Counted from the stretch's first letter, positions 21,691-33,362 are shown. The stretch: DNA of 64,000 nucleotides from Haemaphysalis longicornis (GCA_013339765.2 CM023449.1:35666353-35730352), one strand, 5' to 3'. The notes: generated by a model not told the origin, from the letters alone. Translations and numbers: made by a program.

Positions 21691-22340
21691 CCATTCCATT
21701 CTGACCGGTGACATACGAAGGTTGCGGTTTCCACGAAATCCTTAATGGCAACAGCGTGCTTAGTGAACATATCCTGAATGCATATCACCAATGGCTCAAC
21801 AGACTTCTCGGGTGACATTCCCCACAAACTACGAAATGGTGAGTAATTTTGGTTTCAGTAGTAGGTATTTACAGCCATCCACCATATATATTGTTTTTGA
21901 TACAATCAATACCAGAAATCTACAGAACAGTGACTCAATTTTTTTCAGCGTGAAGATACCCGAAGGTAGTTGGATAGGTAGCTTCACGGTCTCAGTAACT
22001 ACCCAGTCCTCTATGATCTAAAAACAAGAGGGAAGGCATGAGGTCCCACGCACGCCTTATTCCAAATATTCATCTCATAGTAAGTGCCTACAAAGCCTCA
22101 ACTGCATAAAGCCAGCTTTGGCACAAATTGCACAAATTTGTCACCATTTTTACAAACTTCCTAGTGAGCTTTGTCGGATTTGCGTTGACCATGTGTGCTT
22201 GCTTCTCTTGAAGCGTGTTGCATAATGTTGCTGACTGACCGCTTGTTATTAGTATCGTTCCCTTGCCAAACGTATTGTTGACACTGTTGTAAAGGTTTAT
22301 GCATCCCCCCTTATGTAATGTCCTCTGGGCTCTTAAGACC
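21691..22340. other. Intergenic sequence, nothing recognised
   Basis: Short frames only, no clear repeat copy elsewhere in the window. Confidence 0.4.
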
Positions 22341-22372
<32 letters not shown>

Positions 22373-22389
22373 AACAAACAAGCAAACGA

Positions 22390-22421
<32 letters not shown>

Positions 22422-22458
22422 AAATAAATAAATAATAATAAATAAATAAAATAAATAA

Positions 22459-22529
<71 letters not shown>

Positions 22530-22531
22530 AC
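22341..22531. repeat. Compound (ACAG)n-(CAAA)n-(AAAT)n microsatellite
   Basis: The repeat unit changes from ACAG to CAAA to AAAT along the tract, with a few interruptions in the AAAT part. Confidence 0.97.
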
Positions 22532-22757
22532 TTTTCAGCGTTCTCTAACGCCGCTTTTCTATTCATCGAGCCTCTTCAAAGTCGGCTCCATTACCACCAT
22601 AGGGAAAAGTAATGCACCGAAACGGGACGGAAGACAAGAAATATACACACGGGCGTTGTCTTCCGTCACGGGCGCCGTCTTTCTTGTCTACCGTTTCATT
22701 TCTGCGCGCTGTTTTTCACCACGATTGTAAACCAGCTCGCCCGACTTCATATTGAAG

Positions 22758-23024
22758 ACGCAGACAGACGATACACAAGGAGAAGACAACGCGAGCGCTT
22801 TCTATCAATGGTTTGTACAATGCAAACAAACTCCCACATTTATACTCGTTCGTTCCTCGACAGCACATGCACGAAAAACATGATAGCTTTTGTTTTTTCA
22901 CGTTATCATCCCGCGTTCTGTAAAGGAACGAACGAGTATGAATGTGTGTGTTTGGGTGTTTTCATTGAATAGAAAGATAGAAAGGGCTCGTGTTGTCTTC
23001 TTCTTATGTATCGTCTATCTGCGC
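22758..23024. repeat. Foldback (long inverted repeat) element, ~267 bp
   Basis: The left arm (22758-22862) and right arm (22920-23024) are imperfect reverse complements over about 105 bp. They share CAGACAGACGATAC, AGAAGACAAC, CTTTCTATC and ACTCGTTCGTTCCT blocks. The unpaired centre is about 57 bp. Confidence 0.75.
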
Positions 23025-23109
23025 TTTAAACATCAATGATATCCACCTAGCTCAACCTTCCATTGTACGGTATCACCTTTTTCCACCTTAGACAGTTTAT
23101 TACGACGCA

Positions 23110-25978
23110 TGAATGTTTGTTAAAAGACGTTTTTTGTGGCATATACCAATACCCTTTATAAAAATGTTCATCGCTCTCCTCACCAAGCAAACCGAAACGT
23201 ATGCACAAGAACTCCAACGACAGAACTGGCGCAACTTCGGCGACCAACTGCAGGGCACGTTACACACAAAAAGGACATGGCACCTGCTTCACTCTCTTCT
23301 CGATCCCACTAATACCCGGCGGCATTCCGACCATAAGATACAACGCCTCAGCAAGAAGAGTGATCTCCCCTCGCAATGCCTTCTTGAGTCGATCCAGCAT
23401 CATTTCTTCGGCCACCCAAGGTCCTACCCCCCTCTTCCGGTCAGCCACTATACCGGTAGTCCCAATGAAGACCTTGATGCCCCTTTTACCTTGACGGAAC
23501 TCACCGCAGTGTTTGCCCGCCTCACACGCAATACCACGCCCGGAAAAGATAACATCACATACCGAGTACTCCGTAACCTGGATGAAGAGACCCTGCAGGA
23601 ACTCCTCACTCTCTTCAATGCCCACTGGCAAGCAGGAACCCTTCCGGCAGATTGACGACATTCAGACATCACCCTCATCCCGAAGCCGAACCCCTCACTC
23701 CCACCACTCTCCGCCCAATCTATCTGACCTCTCGCCTCGTAAAGCTTCTTGAACACGTGATACATCAACGCCTATCCGATCACTTAGAAAAGCGGAACCC
23801 TTAGGGCCGTATTCCGAGTCCCTCCTCCACTTCAGCCTTCGGTCGAGGAGATCCTTGAAATCGATTTCTCCATGCATAAGCATTGCGAAGTCCTCCCTTC
23901 AGCAGAGTGGAGGGAGCAAATGGAGTGGAGGAGGGACTCAGAATACGGCCCTTATACTCTTACTATGTTTGGTTTTCGCCAATACCTTTTCACGCTAGAT
24001 GTGCTCATCCATATCAAGGAAGAGGTGCTTTACCACCTCAGCCGCACCACCCCGAAGACCATTCTTAATTAGACGTCAAGGGTGCCTTTGACAATGTTAC
24101 ACATCAGCCCATACTAGATAACTTAAACACAACGGGATGTGGACTGCGAACTTTTCAATTCGTCAGTGCCTTCTTGCGGGACAGAACCGCAACTCTCCGT
24201 CTGGGCCCCCTCCCCTCAACTTCTTTCCACACCCCGGCCAAAGGTAACCCCAGGGTTCGGTTATTTCACCTTTACTCTTTAACATCGTCATGCGCCACCT
24301 CTCAGCCAAGCTGCAAGAGATCCCTGATATTCACCACGCGTTCTATGCTGACGATCTCACCATTTGGACAACCCGGGGCTCTAGCGGTGAAAAGCACGAC
24401 AGCCTACAGCAAGCTATTGATAAAACAATGGAATATCTCCAACCTAGATGACTAACATGCGAACCAATTAAATCTGACGTTCTCGTTCTTCGTGCTCGTA
24501 TTAGGGGAAGAAAAGCTAACACCACTCCCGATCCCCAGGTCAGCATATCCGGCGCTTCCATCCCACAAGTTCCCACGCTTCGCATCTTGGGAGTTCTATT
24601 CCTCCTACCACAGCTACACAAGACAGTCTCCCAGCTGACGCATCTCATTCGTCATATCCGGGGCTCCTCATTTGGACTGCGAGTCAGACACATGTCGCCT
24701 CGTACAAGCCTTGCTCACCAGCCGTATCACTTATGGGACCCCTTCGTCAATCTAAAACCCCAGTAATCTAACAAGTTGGACGCCCTCATAAGAAAGACGT
24801 ACAAATAAGCCCTCAGCCTGCCTACTTACACCGCAAACGAACGTCTCATGAAACTTGTCCTCCACAACACCCTGGATGAACTCATCGAAGCCCAGCGCGT
24901 GTCTCATCTGCAAAGACTTGCCCTTACCCCCACAGGCCGTCAGGTTCTTCATAATATAGGCCGAACCCCGCCCCCTGCTCATCTTAACCTACAGCGCATC
25001 CCCCTTTCCATTCGGCAACAACTCAGAACAGCGCCCATACACAGGCACATGCACCCCATTTACAACTGGGCGAGAAGAGAAGCTCGCGTACACCACCTCG
25101 AGAAACGTTACGGCAATGACCCGCAGACCCGCTACACGGATGTTGCACATCCCTCCCCCAATTCTCCGGCTACGCTTGTCACCCTGGACACTTCTGGCAA
25201 CACCCTTACTGCGGCAACTTACCGAAATATGCCTACACCCGAAAGCCGAAGCCCTGGCCATCGCCCATGCCATTACTACACATAGAAATCAGCCTTATCT
25301 CACCAGCATTAGCGATTCACAGCAAGCCTGCCGCCTTTAGCAGGCCGGTCTCGCCCCAGAGCAAGCGCTACCCATGCTACGCTGCCTGCCCTCCGGACCT
25401 AGAAGTGACCATTGTATGGACTCCTGGCCATGCCGGCCTGGTTGGGAATGAAGCGGCTCATGCCGCAGCCCACGATCTGCACTACCGGGCACTCACAACT
25501 TCAAGGACCGACACCGGGTGCTACCCTCCCACCATTGAAGACACGCTCCCTCCCTTTGATTCCACCTTCTGTTCCATACTGTCCCACTACACGCACACAC
25601 GAAGAATATACCCCCCCCCCCCACCCCTCTCTCCATACACACCACGCCACCCTTTACCGCAGCCTGCAAACTGAAACCTTCTATAATCACCCCCTCTTAC
25701 ACCACATCTCGCCGTCCCTTTTCCCCTACAACTGCCCGCCACTGTCACATACCTCTCACGACCTTACCACCTTGTTTTCTCTTGTCCTCACCACCATAAC
25801 CCCATCCCATCCCCCAACCCTGAGCAGTGGGAGTCCGAGCTGACCAGCTCAGCACCAGAGCGACAGCAAGCCCTGGTACAACGAGCTCTGGACGCAGTTC
25901 GGACTCGCGGCCTCCTGGACTTGGGAGGCTGAGCACATCGTGGTGTGCACAATGAAAGTTTATTCCTCCTCCCTCCAA
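23110..25978 (+). pseudogene. Non-LTR retrotransposon (I/Jockey-like LINE), decayed RT-RNase H half
   Basis: The element is truncated at its 5' end within the linker before the reverse transcriptase (NWRNFGDQLQGTLHTKRTW near 23220). RT block 1-2 motifs APFTLTELTAVFARL and NTTPGKDNITYRVLRNL follow (about 23485-23580). The LDVKGAFDNV-like catalytic block is broken by frameshifts near 24070. The second catalytic motif, FYADDLTIW, is at about 24340-24367. An RNase H domain ends with VTIVWTPGHAGLVGNEAAHA (about 25405-25465). The C-terminal end, WESELTSSAPERQQALVQ, finishes at 25930. Stops and frame changes occur throughout, so it cannot make active enzyme. The endonuclease half is missing. A 148-bp MITE interrupts RT at 23804-23951. 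The clade call rests on the RT-RNase H order and remembered motifs. Confidence 0.85.
23804..23951. mobile_element. 148-bp Tourist-like (PIF/Harbinger-type) MITE inserted in the LINE
   Basis: The terminal inverted repeats of about 35 bp start GGGCCGTATTC on both ends (one internal mismatch near position 12). They are flanked by the trinucleotide TTA at 23801-23803 and 23952-23954. Skipping the element and one TTA makes the LINE RT frame continuous across the site (from LEKRNP into FGFRQYL), which confirms a simple insertion. TTA duplication and GGGCC termini are hallmarks of PIF/Harbinger-type MITEs. Confidence 0.9.
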
Positions 25979-26239
25979 TCAAAAAGCCATCTTGGAGAAC
26001 GCTTAAGCTTCATCTGTACCAGTGGAACACGATGGCCGTGAAAAAGCTAAATTAGATGCGTCATCGCAGTCGTATCGGATTTTTCGGACGCAGGAAGCAT
26101 AGGCGCCCAGGCTTTTCTATCGGCGTTCACATAAATCGTCAAATCGTTCCACTTGCGCACTTGATAACAGCAATGGCAGCAGCGGCTCTCACGCGTTCAA
26201 AACGAGTGGACGGTTGAAGCGTGCGCCTCTGGAGAAGTT

Positions 26240-26556
26240 CGCAGGATGGGCGTGCGAGGCGTGGGCCACGATTCCATCGATCATGGTTGAACGTTCATTA
26301 TGAAGTGTGCCTGTGGCATCGCGAACGCGCTTGACGGCACCAAGGACGAGATGTTGTGGCCAGCGGAGAGCGACAAGGAGTGAGATGAGTGAGATTACTC
26401 CGAGAAATAAATCGCCCGTTTCTCTCGCATTCGTCTTTCTTGCTCACAAAGTTCCTTGTGCGTTGCAATCGAAAGTTCAAGTTTTTTCGGTTTTTTTGCC
26501 AGGAAAATTGGGTGCGCGTTAGAATCGGGGGCGCGTTAGAATCGGGTAATTACGGT
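26240..26556 (+). pseudogene. C-terminal remnant of a Tigger/pogo-like DDE transposase and element end
   Basis: One frame reads ACEAWATIPSIMVERS, followed after a frameshift by CGIANALDGTKDEMLW and an acidic end with a stop near 26383. The CGI..LDG.(E/K)D pattern is typical of the tail of Tigger/pogo (CENP-B-like) transposases. The sequence then runs to a duplicated GCGCGTTAGAATCGGG block and TAATTACGGTA at about 26552, which may be the terminal inverted repeat. Its 5' partner was not found. Non-functional. Confidence 0.5.
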
Positions 26557-28252
26557 ATCCTCCGGCACCCTAACCGCCACATTTGTACGCATTCTAACGC
26601 GTGAACCGATAAATCCGGCGTTGCAGCCCAACTCGACCGACTTTCCGACAGATGGAAGCCTTCCTCTCCGCGGTGTTACTTGCGTTCATCATAACCCTAC
26701 ATAGCATTCGTGATTTGCCTGTCCTTGCCCGATCGTGGGCTTTTCTGCTCCTAGAGCTTTTCTGCTCGCCCCTGTAAAGCATGCTCTGTCTGGATAGCAA
26801 GAAAGCATAGGGCATAGACTACTTTCAGGTTGTGAATAAAGCTATACGGAGGAAAACCAATTCATTCACTAGGCTGCAACTAGTTCCCAACGTGATGAAA
26901 TCGCCTGATGTTTGTAGAAGAAATTTCTATTTTTTGGAACAAAAACGAAAAAAATCAAAGCCCCTTCGTCTAATGAGAAAGGTGGTTCAATGGTAGCTCC
27001 GTCATTATTCTAGCGTGTTGCCTCGGCCGGCTCAGAGGAATGAACCAGGGAAATTCATTTACCAGTTGAACAAACCACCCATTTATCCCACACTCGAAAG
27101 GCCATAAAGCAAACCACCCAAACAAAAAAAAAACGCGGAACCATATAACAATAAACCACTTACACACAAGCAACACAAATAAACTCTCAAGCCCTAGGTA
27201 CAGTCTACAAAGTTTTCTGCGAGGAAACTTTTTATTGTCCTACGACTATGCGATCCTATTGTACTGGCCTACCCTGGTCGCTAATGTTGACGTAGCGTAG
27301 ACGTTGCATGGCCGCGAAGTGCGTGCATCTGTAGTCGTATAACGTAATAGTGCCGCGGTGTCACTGCGCGCAGTTGTGCGTACGACGTCTGCACTGCGCG
27401 CCCTGACGTGGGTGCTCTGCGGGTACTATGTGGGTAGCCGACACAGAGGAAGGCGGTCCCTGGCCTTGGGTCCGTTTGTGTGGCAGCAGGAGGCACCTGG
27501 GATGATACCGGAAGCGTCACAGTGCGGGACCGTGAGAGCGTGGGCTGACGGGCGCAGATGCTGGACACAGGCGCCCGACCGTCACCGCTGGGGCCGCCAA
27601 TGCACAGGTTGACGGGGTTACTCGAAGGCTGGGACGGATACGGTGTAGGCACACTACAGCCCAGTCTCGCGTGGCGTTGTCGAAGGCCTGCCCACGTCCA
27701 CCTGGCTCACTACTCGCAGACCATCCGCCTTGCATGCTGCTCAGTCCTTCTCTGCGCGTGCCTCACGCCGCTGCCTTACGTGGGTTAATCACGTCGTTTC
27801 AACATTGACTGCCTTCTTAGCGACCAATAATCAATTTCTCTCTCCTCTTCTTCTTCAGTCAGTGGGTATGCGCAAGTGACTTAGAAGCAGCACCGGACTA
27901 CTGCATTCGATAACCCCTATCAACTACAACTGATTTGTAGGCAATGAGACTGCATATTGACAAGGCCATTGCCTCGTAATCGATGACGTACTACGTTGAA
28001 AATAATTCGTAGACAATAAAGTTGCTTTCTTTCAGCACGTATACAGTGTTATTATTATTGTGCTACTGTGTCTTCTCACCCCCCCCCCCTGCGTCTTTTA
28101 TCAACCATCGTCATGGCTCCGTTCCCATTGCGTCGTTTTCCTCTCTTCCCTGAAAGGCGTGGCCAATTTCCAAATTAACCCTACGCCATTAGAGCAAACT
28201 TGCTTTGCCGCTTTTCTAACTACCTTGCTCACATTACTCCTGCAACCTTCTA
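26557..28252. other. Intergenic sequence including a GC-rich block
   Basis: The block 27290-27790 is GC-rich with frames of 72-123 residues on both strands, none with recognised motifs. A run of C lies at 28079-28089. Nothing else was recognised. Confidence 0.35.
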
Positions 28253-28444
28253 ATGGCGCGGTTGTGCGCTCTCCTTTCCATCGTAATGATTCTTTCAACC
28301 TTCCTGGTGGCTTATTTGCTCGCCTGGGCGTTGCATCGTTTCTTCTTTTCGTTTGTTTGCCCTGTCCGCTGCGGAACTGAAAGGTCCAACCAGCCCGAAT
28401 TGGCCAACACCGACCAGGCCGCCCGCCCGATCCCCTTGTTATAA
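28253..28444 (+). CDS. Candidate 63-residue single-helix membrane peptide
   Basis: ORF starting MARLCALLSIVMILSTFLVA with a hydrophobic span at about residues 4-34, two Cys near 36-40 and a polar C-terminal third. The start context has G at +4 but no purine at -3. A related pair of GCAAACTTGCTTT blocks flanks it (about 28196 and 28539), so it may sit inside an old repeat. No homology is recognised. A chance ORF is quite possible. Confidence 0.18.
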   Translation: MARLCALLSIVMILSTFLVAYLLAWALHRFFFSFVCPVRCGTERSNQPELANTDQAARPIPLL

Positions 28445-28550
28445 GCCAATCCTCCCTTGCCTCCCGCCACTTTCGCTTTTTTTTTTCATCTCCCCTGAAA
28501 CTGCGTTTCTTCTTTCGTTTGTTTAGACGCAGTTAGCGCAAACTTGCTTT

Positions 28551-28571
28551 TCTCTCTCTCTCTCTCTCTCT
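28551..28571. repeat. (CT)n microsatellite
   Basis: Short perfect dinucleotide tract. Confidence 0.9.
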
Positions 28572-28719
28572 TGCTTTTCTACCTCTGCAATTAGCATGAT
28601 GAAATAATTCCTGTAGGCCTTCCTTCACTTTTGAACATACATTTCTAAGGTGAAGCTGAACTTTGCGCCTTTGAAGCGCTTAAAAATTGTATGACTACCA
28701 TGTAATAAAGAAAAAAAAA

Positions 28720-28796
28720 GGTCAGCTGTGGTGTAGGGGGTTGTGTGCAAGACTCGCATTCCGTGGGCTCCGGGTTCAGATCCCAGAACCAAATTC
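28720..28796 (+). repeat. tRNA-like sequence (probable SINE head)
   Basis: An A-box-like TGTGGTGTAGGGGG is followed about 35 nt later by a B-box-like GGGTTCAGATCCC. A T run at about 28801-28814 could end Pol III transcription. The 5' and 3' acceptor bases do not pair, so it is a tRNA-derived element or pseudo-tRNA rather than a working tRNA. Confidence 0.45.
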
Positions 28797-29608
28797 AGAC
28801 TTTTTTTTTTTTTTACTTTGACTGCGCCGCCGGTATTTTTTTGGAACCACCACTCGGCTACGCCGACGACAGCTTTTCGCATGATGGTGCATTCAGTGCT
28901 TTCGTCTCGAAACATGAAGGTCCCCGGGCCTTTTATTAAATACCCACTAAGAACTCATTTCTATACAATCCATTACACCAATCCCCTTAAAAGTAGGCTT
29001 CACAATTGTACCTGAGCGCACTGCTGGAAAGACAATTTTTTTTCAGGCAATGCAAGCAGCCTGGTATCAAAGTGTAAGGCCGTAAAGTGTGTCAACTCCA
29101 ACACGGAATTGTGACATCCTAGTAATGGACACCGTCGAGACCTTAAGGTAAACGAGTCTTGAATGGATAGCTTTTATTCCCTTTTTTTTTGCTTTTACCG
29201 TCGCTAAAACATGTCATCTTCCTCTCCTAATAAATGTCTTTCTTTAATTCCTCAAATTCTGCCCGCCGTGTCGTTACATCTCGTGGGCCATCCTACGTCT
29301 CGTGCGCCAAGATCTTCGGGTTCATTTTTAGTCCGTGGAGATGCGCTTCCACGCTTTCAAAAAGCCTGAGAGCCCGAGTACAAACATCTTTTTATTAAAG
29401 CGCCTCACTACCGAAATTTTTTGTTGCCTTCAAAAATAACCTGTATAAGTCAGGCAAAGCATCGGGGGTCCCGGTGCAGTATCAACTATGGGACCCTCGT
29501 CTGGGTATATCTACTCATGTAACCTTCCTCTTTTACAAGTGTCAATAAACTTCTTCTTCGTTCACATTTTCTTTTCTTCTTTTGTTTCCTTTTATTTTTT
29601 TTTATTTT
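28797..29608. other. Intergenic sequence, nothing recognised
   Basis: Short frames only; several T runs. Confidence 0.4.
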
Positions 29609-29990
29609 CGGGGCGGGGGAAGGGATGGGGAGGGGAGGGGAGGGGGCGGGGAAGGGGAGAGAGGGGAGGGAAAGGGGAAGGGGAGGAGGGGGGGAGGGAG
29701 GCGGAGGCGGAGGAGGAGGAGGAGGGGAGGAGGAGGAGGAGGGGGAGGAGGAGGAGGGGAGGAGGAGGGGGAGGAGGAGGAGGGGGGGGGGGGGGAGGGA
29801 GGCGGAGGAGGAGGAGGAGGAGGGGAGGGGGAGGCGGCGGAGGAGGCGGAGCGGAGGAGGAGGAGGCGGAGGAGGGAGGGAGGAGGAGGCGGAGGAGGAG
29901 GAGGAGGGAGGAGGAGGAGGGAGGAGGAGCGAGCGGAGGAGGTACGGAGGAGGAAGGAGGCGGAGAGATTCTGCTGCGGAGGAGGCGGAT
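29609..29990. repeat. ~380-bp polypurine (GGA)n-rich tract
   Basis: The plus strand is almost purely G and A, built from GGA, GGGA and GGGGA units with scattered GGC. Long Gly/Glu/Arg frames on the plus strand and Ser/Pro frames on the minus strand are composition artefacts. A pyrimidine-rich stretch (TCTTCT and TCCTCC units) follows at 29990-30118. Confidence 0.97.
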
Positions 29991-30118
29991 CTTCTTGTCT
30001 TCTTCTTCTTAGGTCTCTTCTTATGCGTCTTCTTCTTCTTAGTCAGGGATCTCCTCCTCCTCACTCCTCCTCTCATCCTCCTCCTCTTTTATTTTCCATT
30101 TCTTCTTTTTCTATTCTA

Positions 30119-31726
30119 AGGCATTTGCATTACCTGTTGACAAAATAAAATTTAGCCAAGACTAGTCCATTTCTAACTTTTTAGCTAGTTGATCCTTACC
30201 TTTCAAATTTTGAACTTCGGATTCAAGATCCAGGAAAAGGCTTAGCCTACAATTCTTCACACCAAAATCGCACTTATTACGAGCGCATCAAAGTGCAGCC
30301 CATCTAATTCAACATGAAAATCCTTACGACACATCAAGACCGTCACTTCCGACGGATCAGACAAACTACGCTAGTGCATGCGAGACAAAAAGAACGCCGA
30401 CGCGCATATTTTCGTCTCCTGCCTCCCAAATACATTAGGCCGAGACTAAAAGCGCCGAAAGGCGGCAAGAAAGCCAACCTGCGCTGTACCCTATTTGCAC
30501 TTCTCCACGCCGGCCTCATGAATTTATGAATGGCTTCGCTAAGCTTCATCGAACGTACAGCGGCTGCCAATATCGCTGCCGGGGCTCCGTTCGCTGTAGA
30601 AATTCCGCGGAAAAATAAAAGAACACGACGCCTGTGATCTTTCTTTTCTTGCTCGGGGTGGCCGGGCGGCAAAGCTGCCTTAGACCGCGTGCCCTATACA
30701 ACGTAGCGGCTCCCTAACAGGGCAGCGTCCGACGGCGCAGCCGGGCCCATTATGGCGATTGGGTTGCAGCAACGCGAAAGGAACGGAAAAGGTTGAGATA
30801 GAGCAAGGAGAGCCGAGGAACGCGGCGTTGGAAGAAGGGAAACCGCAAAGTTCGTGGGACAACACACGCGCCGAGCAGCAAGACGTGCACGGAACGCCGC
30901 GCAACAAAGGACGACTTTGAGCGATGGGCGATTGCTTTGTATACGCGTTCATAATACAAGCAGGGAGAAGGCTCAATCAGCCGCTCCTCCCCTCTTCCTG
31001 CTCCCCATCCTCCTCCTTCTTATTCTTCCCGAAAGTCGGCGCACTTTCCCTTTTATATGCCTCGGCGCCGTCGAGGCGCCGCATTTATTCTTTTGTCTCC
31101 TCGCGGCGCTGCAATCGCTCATATAAATATAGATTTGTTGAGAAATCTACGACAGAACCGGAAGAGCTTGGGACTGATTTGGGTGTACCTAGGGTAGCGG
31201 TCTTTGCGACTGCGGCGGTGTCATCCGGAACGAGCTGGTATTACAGCGAAGCTGTTAGCCTCTCGTTGGTCGGAACATTTCGTGTCGTAAACAAAAAACA
31301 TCAGGCGGGATCCAGCAGTTCTCGCCTAAGACGCAGAGCGCATGCGTCAGGCTAATCGGGAATACAGCATAGGGCTCAGTATTCATTTAAAAAAACCACA
31401 AATGAAGCATCTGAATCGCATTATGGATGATCAGGCGCCTATGAACAATGGGACCCCCCATGTATTCCCGGTAAAGATTATACTTGCGGATTATGTTTGA
31501 AGGCTAGGTAGGACTAGCCTCACTAAATAGATAAATTCTTGCCCAAGACACCGAGCGCATGCGGCAGGCTAGGCACGGGCCAGCATTTGCCGCCAGAGAA
31601 GTCGAGTGCAAGCGGCACGCCCGCCGAGACTACGAGGAACATTTCACGCCCTCCCCCATCAGCACGTGTGGTGGTTTACAACAGCTTCGACGGACATCCA
31701 CTTTCGCAGGGCGGGAAGGAGACCAT
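30119..31726. other. Intergenic sequence with a GC-rich part
   Basis: The part 30480-30960 is GC-rich with frames of up to 143 residues, without motifs. A small perfect hairpin CGGCGCC...GGCGCCG lies near 31062-31080. Blocks resembling AGCGCATGCG recur near 31337 and 31555. Confidence 0.35.
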
Positions 31727-32500
31727 TTTTAAAGACGATAGTCTTTCTTGGGCTACTTAAACCCAGAAATTTTGGTCTGTCTGTCTGTCTGTCTGTCCGT
31801 CTGTCTGTCTGTCTGTGACTCGATTCAGCCACCCGGCCAAAGTAAGATGCACACTGCGCAATAGTCTTATATACTCACAGCCAAATGTGAGCGTCTAAGC
31901 CCGGTTTATATGTTCATACTTGTGAACTTTGTTGAACATGAATAGGACATTACGCAAATATAAGGCAGGAAATTAGTACACAAGAGGTATTTGAAGTGTT
32001 CCTTTATTTCAAAACAAATCATGGGTGCTTCGTTTTTCGATAGCAAATGATATTCTACATCTGCTGCAGAAAACTGCCGCTTGCTGTTGCCCGCGCCACC
32101 GCCTGGTGGCATATGTGGAATCACGCGGCAACAGCAACGAAAGGTTCCCCTAGCAAGATTCCACGTTCTGCTTGGAACGCACGTGGAGCACGGCAACGCG
32201 GTTTTATAAACCTTGTAGTCGGCCGCCTCGATTCACGCACGTCTCCGCCGTACTGCAGCGCTGGCATCGAGGAACCCAGCCTGTAGCAGTGGAACGCGGT
32301 AAATACAAATCGCCTTGAGCAAACCTTTGGTGTGTTTATCTTGGGATGAGCGCGACGGGGCAGGAACAGCATGAGAGGTGAGCGGGAAAGCAAGGGGGGG
32401 GGGGGGGCATTTACTTGGCAAATGTCTACAATGACTATTGTCTTTTGACGACATTTGCAACGAAAGGAGCAGGTACGCGGCCAATTTTTGTTAAGCGGAT
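31727..32500 (+). repeat. Rep-A family, copy c
   Basis: This is the longest copy. The terminal block TTTTTAAAGACGATAGTCTTT is followed by AAATTTTGGTCTG and a (GTCT)n microsatellite (about 31775-31817). The central part matches copy b inverted. A G run at 32395-32407 interrupts it, and it ends in the CATTTGCAACGAAAGGAGCAG block. Confidence 0.8.
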
Positions 32501-32661
32501 GTCGGTTAAACAATTATGATGAACTTGGAAGGCGGGAACGTCCACACCAGTTCTGGGCCCTTGCGCCGAAGAGACATTGCAATCCCAGAATCACCAAAAT
32601 CTGCTAAAAACCGCTTCCTTTTCTTTGAAATGTCTGTATAAGTTTAAAAACATTCAAATAG

Positions 32662-32830
32662 GCCGTACCGCATTTTCACGCGTATAACCCGCCGCTGCGT
32701 ATAATACCCACCCACCACTTTGAGCCAGCCGGAAAAGAAAAAAAAAGGTCTTTGCGTATTGCCCGCACATTTGATACAGGGAAAGCTGCACGAACGCTAC
32801 TGCTCAAGCAACACATCACATACTATGTAG
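32662..32830 (-). repeat. Terminal fragment of the CCGTATTTTCGCG-type TIR element
   Basis: On the minus strand it matches 54740-54893 over about 165 bp, including the GTGATGTGTTGCTTGA and ATCAAATGTG blocks and the terminal GGGTTATACGCG. It lies between two inverted Rep-A copies. Confidence 0.7.
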
Positions 32831-32837
32831 AAAAAAA

Positions 32838-33250
32838 AAATGGCCCCGTATCTGCTCCTTTCGTTGCAAGTGTCGACGAAAGACGATAGTCGAGTGGCGT
32901 CCCTGCCAAGTAAATGCCTCCCTTATCTTTCCGCTTACCTCTCAAGCTGTTCCTCGCCAGTCTTGTCCCTCCCAAGGTAACACGCTAGACGTCTGCTCAA
33001 GTCAATCTAAATTTACCACGTTCCACTGCTCCAGGCCGGGTGTCTCGATGCCAGTACTACCGTACGGCAGAGACGCGCGTGAATCGAGGCACCCTACTAC
33101 AATGTCTATAGAACAACGTTGCCCTACTCGACGAGCGTTCCAAGCGGAACGTGGAATCTATCTAGTGGAACCTTTCGTTGCTGTTGCCGTTTGATTTCTT
33201 AGATGCTGCCCGGAGCTATAGTAGCGCAGGCAACAGCAGGCGACGGTTTC
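32838..33250 (-). repeat. Rep-A family, copy d
   Basis: It matches copy b in the same orientation from CGTATCTGCTCCTTTCGTTG to the CAGGCAACAGCAGG block, and is an inverted partner of the second half of copy c. Confidence 0.8.
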
Positions 33251-33362
33251 GATATCACGCATGCATAAAATAAAAACAAAACTCCAGCGCTAATGCTAAG
33301 GCTGAAAAGAACCCCCTGTTCGGGACAGGGCAACCCGGCCGCCGCGTTCTCGAGAAGCCATT

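Noticed and set aside
21431..21751. Poly-Gly and poly-Ser ORFs
   Set aside because: Produced by the (CCT)n tract.
28720..28796. True tRNA gene
   Set aside because: Pol III boxes are present but the acceptor ends do not pair; treated as tRNA-derived.
29486..30148. Four overlapping ORFs of 164-196 residues rich in Gly/Glu/Arg or Ser/Pro
   Set aside because: They are translations of the (GGA)n polypurine tract in different frames and strands; no start or domain evidence.
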